DNA of 58,367 bases, from the NCBI GenBank assembly GCA_024638805.1, contig JAHEJO010000003.1:1-58367 (forward strand). Direction: 5' to 3'. How positions within the stretch are numbered: position 1 is the stretch's first letter; the number at the start of each line of letters is the position of its first letter. Of the stretch, positions 43,213 to 52,111 are shown in pieces. Source of the stretch: Acidimicrobiales bacterium (GTDB lineage: Bacteria > Actinomycetota > Acidimicrobiia > Acidimicrobiales > SZUA-35). Position numbers and translations under genes: made by a program. The notes below the pieces were generated by a model. That model was not told where the DNA came from. It made no database searches and saw nothing but the letters and a program-made list of their open reading frames with translations.

Positions 43213-44037
43213 TCATTCTTCCTTCTGTTTGCGGCTCAAGGAGACCGATGTCACCGTCTGCGATGCGATCAGATCGAGTTGGACGACCAGCCGTTCATAG
43301 AGCGCCTCACCGATGAACCCCACGAGCTCATCTCGGGCACCGCGGTAGACCGGTTCATCAGCGGTGTAGGCCTCGGGTTCTTCGATGCACCACCAATGGA
43401 AGTCCTCACCCCCTCCGCCCCAGTCGTGGCGTTCCCATGCCCGAATGAACATGGTGTCGCGTTCGTTGTCGTCGGTGTGCACCTCCATTCGCAGAGGAAC
43501 CTGCCAGCACACGTCCGGTTTCCAATCGATCGGTCGTTCGCCATGCCGGAGAGCCGCTGAATGCAACGCACATCCGGCCCCGCCTTCGAAATCGGAGCGG
43601 TTGGAGAAGATGCACCCCCCCTTGTGGACCTTCGTGGTCCACTCGCCGGTCTTGAGTTTCTTGAAGGCTCCGTGCTCACCGGGCTTCTTGGCCTTCCGGG
43701 TTGATTTGGCCTCCGCCACCGCCATGAACTGCCAGTCCTCGGCTGTGAGACGATTCATGTAGTCGAAGGTCGTGGCCAGGTCGTCGTCGTCGACGAAGAA
43801 GGCGCCGTGAACGCAACAACCCAACGCCCCGGCGGGATCGGGTTCGCTGTCGATCCCGGGGCAACCCTTGCCGTAGATGCAGTTGTAGCGGCTCAGCAGA
43901 TGGGTGACGTCGAACATCCAGACGTCACCGTCGTCGCCGGCCAACGAAATCCACCGGTGGTTGTCGGCCGGCGGTACTCGCCCGGGTGGAGAGAGGTCGA
44001 AATGCGCTTCGCCACCGCCGTTCACAAACGTGGTCAC
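43213..44037 (-). CDS. cysteine-rich YkgJ/DUF3109-like putative metal-binding protein
   Basis: A 274-residue protein with conserved cysteines in CIYGKGCPGIDSEPDP, GCCVHGAFF and GGCIFSNRSDFEGGAGCALH. The pattern resembles YkgJ/DUF3109 proteins, thought to bind zinc or an Fe-S cluster; function unknown. GTG 44037 was chosen because TACTCT lies six bases before it, giving a leaderless transcript; GTG 44070 is a longer alternative. It begins a four-gene leftward block with the 68-aa protein, the AAA+ ATPase and the McrC-like protein, and is divergent from the LOG gene. Confidence 0.82.
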   Translation of the reverse strand: MTTFVNGGGEAHFDLSPPGRVPPADNHRWISLAGDDGDVWMFDVTHLLSRYNCIYGKGCPGIDSEPDPAGALGCCVHGAFFVDDDDLATTFDYMNRLTAEDWQFMAVAEAKSTRKAKKPGEHGAFKKLKTGEWTTKVHKGGCIFSNRSDFEGGAGCALHSAALRHGERPIDWKPDVCWQVPLRMEVHTDDNERDTMFIRAWERHDWGGGGEDFHWWCIEEPEAYTADEPVYRGARDELVGFIGEALYERLVVQLDLIASQTVTSVSLSRKQKEE

Positions 44038-44100
44038 CGGGGAAGAGTACAGCGGAGCGAGGAGGACCACGCTGGAGACAGGGCGGCTACTGTCATAGCA

Positions 44101-45222
44101 GTGTCAGCTCCCACACCACGGTCGTTGTACGGGGATCGAGCCATCGATCAGCTCGTGACCGAACTGCTCGCCGAAGTCGGCGAAGACGCCAATGACGACA
44201 TCGTCCGGCGCCTCATCACCACATCGCTGGACATGGATGCCGCCGGCCTGTCCCGCCTCGAGCTCAAGATCGCGTCACAGGCGCTGGCTGAGATGTTGAA
44301 CGGCTCGGTCGTGTTCAGCCAGCACCCCGAACGGGCCAAGTGCACGGTGTTCGGCTCGGCCAGGATCGGCAAGGACTCGCCCATTTATCGTCTGACCACC
44401 GAGTTCTGTCGTCTCATCGCCGCTCGTGACTGGATGATCATTTCCGGAGCAGGACCGGGGGTGATGACCGCCGCGATCGAAGGGGCCGGCGTCGAGAACA
44501 GCTATGGCGTCAACATCGTGTTGCCCTTCGAAGCGAAGGCGGCAGACATCATCGTCGAGGACCCGAAACTGGCAACGTTCAAGTACTTCTTCACCCGCAA
44601 ACTCTACTTCATGAAGGAGAGCGACGCCTTCGTCCTGATGCCGGGCGGTTTCGGAACTCTCGACGAGGCATTCGAGCTGCTCACGCTCATGCAGACCGGC
44701 AAGTCCTATCCAGCGCCGATCGTGCTACTGGACGAGCAGGGCTCGACCTACTGGGAGTCGTGGGAACGTTTTGTCGAGGGCGAGCTTCGCGATTCCGGCA
44801 GCATTGGGCCGGCCGATACCGATCTGTACTTCCACACCCACGACCCGGAGGAGGCTGCTGAATTCGTCTGCCACTTCTACTCTGCCTATCACTCGATTCG
44901 CTATGTCGGAAAGAAGTTGATCGTCCGGCTGAACCGAGCGATCTCAGATGAGTCGATTTCGGTGCTGAACGATGAGTACGCCGACATCGTTGTCACCGAC
45001 CGGATCGAACGGTGTGACGCCACGACAGCGGAGCGGCGCGACGGTGACCACGTCGACCTGCCACGATTGAGGCTGCGCTTCAACAATCGGGCCTTCGGGC
45101 GCCTCCATCAGATGGTGCGTCGTATCAACGACCTCGTCGACACCGAAACCGGCTCGTCGGCTCGCCGGGGACTGGTGCACGATGTTGGACCCGACCCCGA
45201 AGACCTCGTGGAGAGGCCCTGA
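44101..45222 (+). CDS. LOG family protein (nucleotide 5'-monophosphate nucleosidase-like)
   Basis: A 373-residue Rossmann-like protein. MIISGAGPGVMTAAIEGAG and VLMPGGFGTLDEAFELLTLMQ contain the PGGxGT(x)2E motif of lysine decarboxylase-like/LOG proteins, which release ribose 5-phosphate from nucleoside monophosphates (cytokinin precursors in plants). The protein is longer than classical LOG (about 190-220), with extra N-terminal helices and a C-terminal part (HFYSAYHSIRYVGKKLIVRL) as in the larger actinobacterial members. Physiological substrate unknown. GTG 44101 lies six bases after a TACTGT sequence, possibly leaderless. Confidence 0.92.
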   Translation: MSAPTPRSLYGDRAIDQLVTELLAEVGEDANDDIVRRLITTSLDMDAAGLSRLELKIASQALAEMLNGSVVFSQHPERAKCTVFGSARIGKDSPIYRLTTEFCRLIAARDWMIISGAGPGVMTAAIEGAGVENSYGVNIVLPFEAKAADIIVEDPKLATFKYFFTRKLYFMKESDAFVLMPGGFGTLDEAFELLTLMQTGKSYPAPIVLLDEQGSTYWESWERFVEGELRDSGSIGPADTDLYFHTHDPEEAAEFVCHFYSAYHSIRYVGKKLIVRLNRAISDESISVLNDEYADIVVTDRIERCDATTAERRDGDHVDLPRLRLRFNNRAFGRLHQMVRRINDLVDTETGSSARRGLVHDVGPDPEDLVERP

Positions 45223-45283
45223 GGTCCAGATCATCTTGTTCGATGTCCCCCGTGTCGTCGGGTCGCTGTAGCAGGCTGTGGTG

Positions 45284-47008
45284 ATGACCCTCGCGTTCCG
45301 GTCGCTCGGTCTTGTTCTCGCGGTCTCGTTCGTCGCATCCGCGTGCACCACCTCGTCGCCCGAGGCGAGTGCGGACGTGGCCGGGACCACGACAGCACCG
45401 ACCGAGCTCGTCTCCACGATCGCTGCGTGCGACCCAACCCCCGGACGCTTACAGCTCGATTCGGCTCCGGCGACCACTCCAGCCGCCCTGGTCGCACTGT
45501 CGGTCGCCGTGTTCGATTGCGTCGATTCGGCCGTGCTCGTCGGCGACAGCGACGTCGACGCCGTGCGCGTGGCGGCCGAAACCGCTGTTGCGCAAGGCGG
45601 CCCCTTGCTCTCGGTTCGAGCGCTGCGAGATGTCGAGGTTGTCGTCACCGAGCTGGCCCGGCTCCGGGTCGAGACCGTCACCGCAATCGGGCTGCGCGAC
45701 ACGCTCCAGGCACGCACCGCCGAGGCCCTACGGGAACTGGACATCACGCTGCTCGACGCGACGCCACCTCCGGTGGCAACATCGTTCCCGACCACGACCG
45801 TCCCGTCGACAGCCGAACCCCCCGATCCGACTTCGGTCTCGGAGAACACCCAGGTGACGACAGCCATCGCCGCTCCTGACGGCGGAGGGTTACCGAGCGG
45901 CGAATCGACCGTCGACGACACCACCACGAGCTCTGGCATCGATGATGTCGCCCCCGAGCTCCTCCTCTTCGATTCCCTGGACACCGCCACCACGCCCGAC
46001 GGGCCGCTGGTTCTGTTCGGTCCTGGTGATCTGGCCGCCGCCTATCTCAGCCTCCCGAGTATCGTGGCCGGCGGCGGCACTGTTGTTGTCGGCGACTTCG
46101 GCGATACCGATGCGCTCGCCGAACTCGTGGACGGCCGCTCCACCGTGCTGCTCGGCGGCGACAGCACGCCCACCCAACGATGGCAGGTTGCTCTGGCAAC
46201 GTCTGACCGGCGGCTCTTCGGCGGTGGTACCCGGATGTTCCCGGACCGGCGGATCGTCGCCTACTACGGCAATCCCCTGACCTTCCGGCTGGGCCTGCTC
46301 GGAGAAACCGATGCTGCGCGGGCCGTGGAGCGCGTCGCCGAACGGGCCCGTCTCTACGAGGCCGACGGCCTTCCGCCCGTCCAGCCCGGGTTCGAGATCA
46401 TCGCCACGGTCGCGTCCGTATCGGCCGGCGACGACGGCGATTACAGCAATGAAACCGATGTCGAGGTGCTTCGCCCCTGGATCGAGGCAGCCGTCGAGAA
46501 TGACGTCTCGGTCATCCTCGACCTGCAGCCCGGGCGAACCGACTTCGTGACCCAAGCCAAGATCTACGAGGAGTACCTCAGACTGCCGAACGTTGGCCTG
46601 GCTCTGGACCCGGAGTGGCGACTCGGACCCGACCAGCGGCACCTTCGACAAATCGGCCGGGTGACCGCCGAGGAGGTCAATGCCGTCGTCGATTACCTGG
46701 TGGAATTGGTCCATGAGGAGACCCTGCCCCAGAAGATCCTCATCCTCCACCAGTTCCAGACCCGGATGCTTCCGGACCGGGAGCTGATCGAAACACCTCC
46801 GGAACTGGCCGTGGTCGTTCATGTCGATGGTCAGGGATCGCTCGGATCCAAGTACGGAACCTGGGCCGCAATGCTCGACTTCCCCTCACCGTCGGACCAG
46901 ACGTTGTGGTGGGGGTGGAAGAACTTCATCGACGAGGACTTCCCAACCGCGACGCCCGGTCAGGTCAATGCGGTCGTTCCCCTCCCGGTGATCGTCACCT
47001 ATCAGTAA
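45284..47008 (+). CDS. putative lipoprotein of unknown function, 574 aa
   Basis: The signal peptide MTLAFRSLGLVLAVSFVASA ends at a lipobox-like ASAC with Cys21, so the mature protein should be lipid-anchored outside. A Thr/Ser/Pro-rich linker lies around residues 165-220. Before it the sequence holds AVLVGDSDVDAVRVAAETAV, similar in spacing to cell-wall-binding repeat-2 folds. The C-terminal 260 residues form a compact domain with GFEIIATVASVSAGDDGDYS, SVILDLQPGRTDFVTQAK and LPQKILILHQFQTRMLP, which reads like a TIM-barrel hydrolase without a known family. ATG 45284 is used; GTG 45278 and 45281 lie just ahead. Confidence 0.82.
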   Translation: MTLAFRSLGLVLAVSFVASACTTSSPEASADVAGTTTAPTELVSTIAACDPTPGRLQLDSAPATTPAALVALSVAVFDCVDSAVLVGDSDVDAVRVAAETAVAQGGPLLSVRALRDVEVVVTELARLRVETVTAIGLRDTLQARTAEALRELDITLLDATPPPVATSFPTTTVPSTAEPPDPTSVSENTQVTTAIAAPDGGGLPSGESTVDDTTTSSGIDDVAPELLLFDSLDTATTPDGPLVLFGPGDLAAAYLSLPSIVAGGGTVVVGDFGDTDALAELVDGRSTVLLGGDSTPTQRWQVALATSDRRLFGGGTRMFPDRRIVAYYGNPLTFRLGLLGETDAARAVERVAERARLYEADGLPPVQPGFEIIATVASVSAGDDGDYSNETDVEVLRPWIEAAVENDVSVILDLQPGRTDFVTQAKIYEEYLRLPNVGLALDPEWRLGPDQRHLRQIGRVTAEEVNAVVDYLVELVHEETLPQKILILHQFQTRMLPDRELIETPPELAVVVHVDGQGSLGSKYGTWAAMLDFPSPSDQTLWWGWKNFIDEDFPTATPGQVNAVVPLPVIVTYQ

Positions 47009-47028
47009 TACTGCCTGCGCTCGCCTGC

Positions 47029-47043
47029 GCTCGCGCAGCGAGC
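47029..47043. terminator. hairpin between convergent genes
   Basis: GCTCGC and GCGAGC pair around GCA. A 10-bp tandem repeat CCTGCGCTCG precedes it and a CTCGCTGTCGCTCGG sequence, weakly related to the intergenic repeat, follows. It lies between the lipoprotein stop (47008) and the fbiC stop (47119). Confidence 0.35.
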
Positions 47044-47118
47044 TTCGGGTCGCTCCGGTCTCGCTGTCGCTCGGTCAATGGGATCAGGCCGTCGGTGCTG
47101 CTTCGTCCCTTCGCAGCC

Positions 47119-49482
47119 TCACACAGCGCCGTAGCTTGTGGTGCGCTGGACCAGGGTTCTCCCCAACGGTTCGACCAGCGCCGCGAAATCGTCAGCACCA
47201 AGGTGTTGGCCGTGGGCGGCACCGGCCGCGCGACTGATGTTCTCGTTCATCAGTGTTCCGCCGAGATCGTTGCATCCCGCCTGCAACATCTGCCGCACCC
47301 CGTCGAGGCCGATCTTCACCCAGCTCGCCTGGATATTGCTGATCGAGCGGCCGTAGGCCAGCCGAGCGATGGCGTGGACGAGCAACGCTTCGCGGAACGT
47401 CGGCCCCCGCCTTGACATCTTCTTCAGGTACAACGGCGCCGCCATATGGACGTACGGCAGGCCCACGAACTCGGTGAAACCTCCTGTTTCCTCCTGCAGA
47501 TCGCGAGTTAGCAACAGATGCCTGACCCAACTCGCCGGCTGCTCCACGGCACCGAACATCATCGTGACGTTGCTGTGCAAACCGACCTTGTGTGCTGTGC
47601 GGTGCGCCTCCAACCACTCCTCGGTGTCGATCTTGTCCGGACATAGGATCGCCCGCACCGAATCGTCGAGAATCTCCGCAGCTGTACCGGGTAGCGATCG
47701 TTGGCCGGCCTCCTTCAGACGTGTCAGATAACTGTCGAGCGGTTCGTTCAGGCGCCGGGCTCCCTCGGTGATCTCCAGAGCCGTGAAGCCATGAATGTGG
47801 ATGTCCGGGGCGACCTCTCGTACCGCCTTGGTCACGTCGATGTAGTAGTTGCCGTCGAAGTCCGGGTGGATACCGCCCTGGAGACAAACCTCGGTCGCCC
47901 CCGACTCGACGGCTTCCAACACCCGTTCTTGCATCTGCTCGAGGGTGAGGAGGTACGGGGACCCGCGGAGATTGAGGCTAAGCGGGCCTTTGGAGAAACC
48001 GCAGAACCGGCATTTGAACGTGCACACGTTGGTGTAGTTGATGTTGCGGTTCTTGACGAATGTCACCGCATCGCCCACGAGCTGGTGGCGAAGCCGATCA
48101 GCGGCGCGAGCGACGGCTGCAACCTCGGGTCCCCGGGCGCTCATCAGGGTCAGGAGTTCGTCGAACCCCGGTTTGTCGCCATCGTCGATACCTTCGAGCA
48201 CGTCGGTCACCGGACCGTTCGGATCGGGGCCGTCGCCGACGAGATCCGGCGGTGTGTTGGGACTGCCGCTGTACCACTGCGTCGAGCGTTCGCCGGTCAG
48301 GATGACCTCGACGCCGTCCGTGTCGGTTCCCTCGGTGATGAACTCCGACTTCTCGGGGAAGAGGGCGCCGGGGTCGTCACGCCCCAGACCTTCGGCGTCA
48401 GACCTGTCCATCACTGCGAATCGGAGTTTCGGATGCAACCAGCGTTCGGGTTCCAGAGCGAACTCGGGGTACACCGTCAGACGGGGGGCGAGGACCGAGC
48501 CCGCATCTTCGGTCACCTCACGCAACTTCGTCAGCGACGGCCATGGGCGCTCGGGGTTGACGTGATCAGCGGTGATCGGTGAAACGCCGCCCCAGTCGTC
48601 GATGCCGGCTCCGAGGAGGGGGCCGAAGTCATCGCTCAGGTTGGGCGGAGCCTGCAGGTGCACATCGGCGGGCAGGATGATTCGTGCCATGGCGATCGCG
48701 CGGAGGAATCCTTCGGACGGGCAGGCGGCGTGTTTCCACATGCTGGTGCCCGGTTTGGGGATGAAGTTCTGGACGATGACTTCCTGAATGTGCCCGTGGC
48801 GTCGGTGGATCGACGCGATGGCCTCGAGTGCGACGATGCGGTCGAGTTCGTTCTCGCCGATCCCGACGAGGATGCCGGTCGTGAACGGTATCGACAGCTC
48901 CCCGGCCGAGTCGAGCGTGGCCAGTCGTCTGGCCGGGTCCTTGTCAGGGGCGTGGTGATGGGCTCTGAGGTCGGCTCGAAGCGACTCGAGCATCATCCCC
49001 TGGCCGGGTGCGACCGGACGGAGCAGGTGCAGCTCGTCTGACGACAGAGCCCCGGCGTTGGCATGGGGCAGGAGACCTGTCACTTCGATGACCATTTCCG
49101 CCATTGCGGCCAGGTAGTGGATCGTGGACTCGTATCCGTTTCGGTCGAGCCAGTCCCGGGCGGCCGGGTAGCGAAGCTCGGGCCGCTCGCCGAGGGTGAA
49201 CAGCGCTTCGTGGCAGCCCGCCCGCGCCCCCTGCCTGGCGATGGCCAGGACCTCCGCTGGAGAGAGATAGGGGTGTTCGAGTCGTGCCGGCGGTTGGGCG
49301 AAGGTGCAGTACCCACATTGGTCCCGGCACAGTTTGGTGAGCGGGATGAAGACCTTGGGCGAGAATGTGATCCTGGTGCCGTGGGCAACGTCGCGGATGT
49401 GGGCGGCCTCGGCCAGCAGGTCGGCCGTACTCGTGTCGGACAGTCTGGCGCTGTCGGTCATCTGGTCGGTAGCTGCGGTCAT
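47119..49482 (-). CDS. fbiC: 7,8-didemethyl-8-hydroxy-5-deazariboflavin synthase FbiC (CofG-CofH fusion)
   Basis: Makes the deazaflavin core of coenzyme F420 from tyrosine and a ribityl-uracil. Two radical-SAM halves are fused, as in other actinobacteria. The N-terminal CofG half has C52-x3-C56-x2-C59 in LTKLCRDQCGYCTFAQPP, and the C-terminal CofH half has VCTFKCRFCGFSKG around residue 480. The 787 residues are close to the length of mycobacterial FbiC. ATG 49482 overlaps the stop of the HxlR gene by 4 bases, so the regulator and fbiC are co-transcribed. The LLM enzyme at 14-15 kb is a likely user of the cofactor. Confidence 0.96.
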   Translation of the reverse strand: MTAATDQMTDSARLSDTSTADLLAEAAHIRDVAHGTRITFSPKVFIPLTKLCRDQCGYCTFAQPPARLEHPYLSPAEVLAIARQGARAGCHEALFTLGERPELRYPAARDWLDRNGYESTIHYLAAMAEMVIEVTGLLPHANAGALSSDELHLLRPVAPGQGMMLESLRADLRAHHHAPDKDPARRLATLDSAGELSIPFTTGILVGIGENELDRIVALEAIASIHRRHGHIQEVIVQNFIPKPGTSMWKHAACPSEGFLRAIAMARIILPADVHLQAPPNLSDDFGPLLGAGIDDWGGVSPITADHVNPERPWPSLTKLREVTEDAGSVLAPRLTVYPEFALEPERWLHPKLRFAVMDRSDAEGLGRDDPGALFPEKSEFITEGTDTDGVEVILTGERSTQWYSGSPNTPPDLVGDGPDPNGPVTDVLEGIDDGDKPGFDELLTLMSARGPEVAAVARAADRLRHQLVGDAVTFVKNRNINYTNVCTFKCRFCGFSKGPLSLNLRGSPYLLTLEQMQERVLEAVESGATEVCLQGGIHPDFDGNYYIDVTKAVREVAPDIHIHGFTALEITEGARRLNEPLDSYLTRLKEAGQRSLPGTAAEILDDSVRAILCPDKIDTEEWLEAHRTAHKVGLHSNVTMMFGAVEQPASWVRHLLLTRDLQEETGGFTEFVGLPYVHMAAPLYLKKMSRRGPTFREALLVHAIARLAYGRSISNIQASWVKIGLDGVRQMLQAGCNDLGGTLMNENISRAAGAAHGQHLGADDFAALVEPLGRTLVQRTTSYGAV

Positions 49483-49946
49483 CGCCGGCGAACGAGCTGC
49501 TGATCCGGCGAGGCGCTGCGGATGTGGCCCGGACTCACCTCGGCGTCGCAATCGGAGCAACTGACTCGCAGGTCCAGGGGCGTGCCGCAGTCTCGATGCA
49601 CGAGAATGGTTGGCGGGCGGTCGTCGGCATACCAGCGGTCGCCCCATTTCATGAGGGCGATCAACGACGCGGAGAGGTCGGCTCCTTTCGAGGTCAACCG
49701 GTACTCGAAGCGGGTCGGCCGCTCCTGATACTGCACCTTGTTCAGTACACCTGCGTCCACCATATGGGTCAGCCGATCCGACAGCAGATTTCTGGCGACG
49801 CCGAGTTCGTTGTGGATCTCGCTGAATCGGTGTCGTCCGCGAAAGACCTCACGCAGGATCAGGATTGTCCACCGGTCTCCGATCACGTCGACCGTTGCCG
49901 CGATCGAGCAGGCCGCTGCGTCGTCTTCTCGATCGGTCACCTCCAC
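49479..49946 (-). CDS. HxlR family transcriptional regulator
   Basis: A 155-residue winged-helix protein. VIGDRWTILILREVFRGRHRFSEIHNELG and ARNLLSDRLTHMVDAGVL are the HxlR helix-turn-helix, and RPTRFEYRLTSKGADLSASL the wing and dimer helix. A C-terminal extension holds HRDCGTPLDLRVSCSDCD, a zinc-ribbon-like set of cysteines found in a subgroup. It is the first gene of an operon with fbiC, overlapping it by 4 bases, so it may control F420 synthesis; this is inference. Confidence 0.92.
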   Translation of the reverse strand: MEVTDREDDAAACSIAATVDVIGDRWTILILREVFRGRHRFSEIHNELGVARNLLSDRLTHMVDAGVLNKVQYQERPTRFEYRLTSKGADLSASLIALMKWGDRWYADDRPPTILVHRDCGTPLDLRVSCSDCDAEVSPGHIRSASPDQQLVRRR

Positions 49947-49979
49947 ACCGTAGTCGGTAGCAAAGGTAAACCAACGGTC

Positions 49980-50594
49980 TCAGCGAGCGCTGTGGATCCT
50001 CCAATGGGCCGGCCATGTGTGGGGGTCCGCCAACGGAACGGCCCAGTCACCGGCCGGCGCCCCGAGGTCGATGTGGTGGTCGCCCAGGACATCGGTGAAG
50101 ACTCCGGCATCGAGACGGTGATGGTCGGTTTCCCATGAGATCACTCCGGCGCGCTCCAGGCACTCGGTCAGAAGATCGAGGAGCCCTGAGACGCCGATCG
50201 TCCAGAGGTGCAACTCCGGGTCGTTGAACGAGCCGTGATACACGCGAGATCCGGGGTGCTCGTCGGATTGCAGTTCCATCCAGACGAGGCCTCTGCCGTA
50301 GGCGGCAAATGGGATCAGCGATGTCGGATACCCGATGCCGAGAAGCTTTTCCCGCCGGGCCAGCGCGTCCTCCGGGCTGAAGAAGCCGTCGAGGGCGGGT
50401 TGCCGAAAGTCTCCGGCGTCCCACCAGGTCCAGAAGGCTCGTAGTTCGTCGGGGAGCGACAGCGGTGAGAGCACGTCGTTCAGCGCTGCGACCGCTGCGA
50501 TCGACTTGCGCAGAGACGCCACCGGTTCACACGTGACCCCATGCGGAGCAACGGCCAGCGCGAAGCGCGATGCGGCCGCTTCCAGCAGAATCAC
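49980..50594 (-). CDS. SMI1/KNR4 (SUKH)-like protein, 204 aa
   Basis: The sequence LPDELRAFWTWWDAGDF followed by FFSPEDALARREKL and PFAAYGRGLVWMELQ...GSRVYHGSFNDPEL fits the SUKH fold, known from immunity proteins of toxin systems and from yeast Knr4. No toxin gene lies beside it. Residues after 135 hold another helical part. GTG 50594 is the only start. It lies 33 bases beyond the HxlR gene on the same strand. Confidence 0.72.
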   Translation of the reverse strand: MILLEAAASRFALAVAPHGVTCEPVASLRKSIAAVAALNDVLSPLSLPDELRAFWTWWDAGDFRQPALDGFFSPEDALARREKLLGIGYPTSLIPFAAYGRGLVWMELQSDEHPGSRVYHGSFNDPELHLWTIGVSGLLDLLTECLERAGVISWETDHHRLDAGVFTDVLGDHHIDLGAPAGDWAVPLADPHTWPAHWRIHSAR

Positions 50595-50900
50595 CGTTCA
50601 TACCCCACGATGCTCGAAGGTATGGACAGGGCGTCATCTGTGGAATAGGCAGATGCGCCCCGGTCGCCGGGCGGAGAGGGTCGGCCCGGATTTTCCAGAT
50701 GGTCCGGTCGTCGGTGTCCACCGCGTCAAAGGCGTTGCGGTCATGCAGCACCCCACGTTCGTGGAGGTCGAGCAGGGGGCAGCCGTCGTCGGCCACGTCG
50801 GGAGCGCGTGCGTATGGCGGCGTGAGGGATCTGGCTGATCGATGGCCCGACGAAGGTTGGACGATTCGAGTGCTGGGATCTACGGACGGTCGCGTGCGGC
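50595..50900. other. gene-free stretch
   Basis: No supported gene: the frames that cross it are continuations of shadows from neighbours and lack ribosome-binding sites. It lies downstream of the leftward transaldolase gene and upstream of the SUKH-like gene start, so it probably holds the tal terminator and the promoter of the next gene. No strong hairpin was found. Confidence 0.5.
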
Positions 50901-52007
50901 TCAGTCGACCTGATCGGCACGGGTGCCGAGTGTCTCGAGGACCTCGTCGAAGCTCTTGGCGAAGCCGCCCACGCCTTCGGCCTCGAGCTTGACAGCCACC
51001 TCGGCGAGGTCGATGCCCACCTCGGCGAGGTCGATCATCGTTTGTTCGGCTGCTGCCGGGTCGGCGTCGATCGTTCGTGCCACGGTGCCGTGGTCGGCGA
51101 AGGCGGCCAGTGTCGAGTCCGGCAGCGTGTTGACGGTGTTCGGACCGATGAGCGTGTCGACGTACAACGTGTCGGGGTAATCGGGGTTCTTGGTCGAGGT
51201 GCTCGCCCAGAGCGGTCGCTGCAGCCGGGCCCCTCGAGCTGCGAGCGACTCCCACCGAGGCCCTGTGAACGTGTTGGCGAATCGCTGATAGGCGATGTGT
51301 GCGTTGGCGATCGCCGCCCTTCCTCGGAGTCCGAGTGCGGCCGCGGTGCCTATCTCCTCGAGGCGACGGTCGATTTCGACGTCAACCCGGGAGACGAAGA
51401 ACGATGCCACAGAAGAAATGGACGCGAGCTCGGCGTCGGGGTGCGCGGCGGCATGGTCTTCGAGACCGCTGATGTAGGCCTCCATGACGTCGGCGTAGCG
51501 CGCAAGACCGAAGATGAGTGTGACGTTGACGCTGATCCCTTCGCCGATCAGAGTCCGGATGGCGGGAATGCCCTCGACCGTGGCGGGCACCTTGATGTAC
51601 AGATTCGGCGACTGGATACGGCCGGCGAGTTCGCGAGCCGCCTCAATCGTCTTCTGAGTGTCATGAGCAAGTGTGGGTGACACTTCGACCGACACATACC
51701 CGTCCTCACCTCCGCTCGACTGAAACACCGGGCGCAGGAGCCGCGTTGCAGCCAGAATGTCGTGGACGACGAGATTCCAATACGCATCGAGGACCGAGCC
51801 GCCGTCGGCGACCAGGCGGCGCAGGTCGGTGTCGTATTCGTCGGTCTCGGTCATCGCCTGGGCGAAGATCGACGGGTTGCTGGTCAGTCCTCGTACTCCT
51901 CGGTCGATCCAGTCCTGCATCTGACCGTCCTCGAGCCAGCCCCGTCGCAGGTTGTCCAGCCAAGGGCTCTGCCCCTGTTCGGTGTACACGTCATGTAGTC
52001 GACCCAT
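50901..52007 (-). CDS. tal: transaldolase
   Basis: Non-oxidative pentose phosphate pathway enzyme: moves dihydroxyacetone between sugar phosphates. Schiff-base Lys139 is in NLYIKVPATVEGIPA; the opening WLDNLRRGWLEDGQM...GVRGLTSNPSIFAQAM is typical of the actinobacterial type. The 368 residues match. Near the end IDLAEVGIDLAEVA is encoded by a 19-bp exact repeat, yet the length fits relatives, so the repeat did not add residues. It is divergent from transketolase with 104 bases between starts. Confidence 0.96.
   Translation of the reverse strand: MGRLHDVYTEQGQSPWLDNLRRGWLEDGQMQDWIDRGVRGLTSNPSIFAQAMTETDEYDTDLRRLVADGGSVLDAYWNLVVHDILAATRLLRPVFQSSGGEDGYVSVEVSPTLAHDTQKTIEAARELAGRIQSPNLYIKVPATVEGIPAIRTLIGEGISVNVTLIFGLARYADVMEAYISGLEDHAAAHPDAELASISSVASFFVSRVDVEIDRRLEEIGTAAALGLRGRAAIANAHIAYQRFANTFTGPRWESLAARGARLQRPLWASTSTKNPDYPDTLYVDTLIGPNTVNTLPDSTLAAFADHGTVARTIDADPAAAEQTMIDLAEVGIDLAEVAVKLEAEGVGGFAKSFDEVLETLGTRADQVD
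50996..51035. repeat. 19-bp tandem repeat inside tal
   Basis: CCACCTCGGCGAGGTCGAT occurs twice with a 21-base period. It encodes the consecutive peptides IDLAEVG and IDLAEVA. The unit itself contains the inverted pair ACCTCG/CGAGGT. Confidence 0.7.
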
Positions 52008-52111
52008 GGGCCGAGGTTACCCATCCACGAGGCCAACCGATCTGGGCCGTTCGAACGGGCCAACTCCTGGATTCGGGGTCGTTCCCGACAACGGGTGGCT
52101 AGTCTCACACC

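Noticed and set aside
50527..51255. Minus-strand frame bridging the gap before tal
   Set aside because: It mixes an out-of-frame part of tal with non-coding sequence and has no ribosome-binding site or family character.
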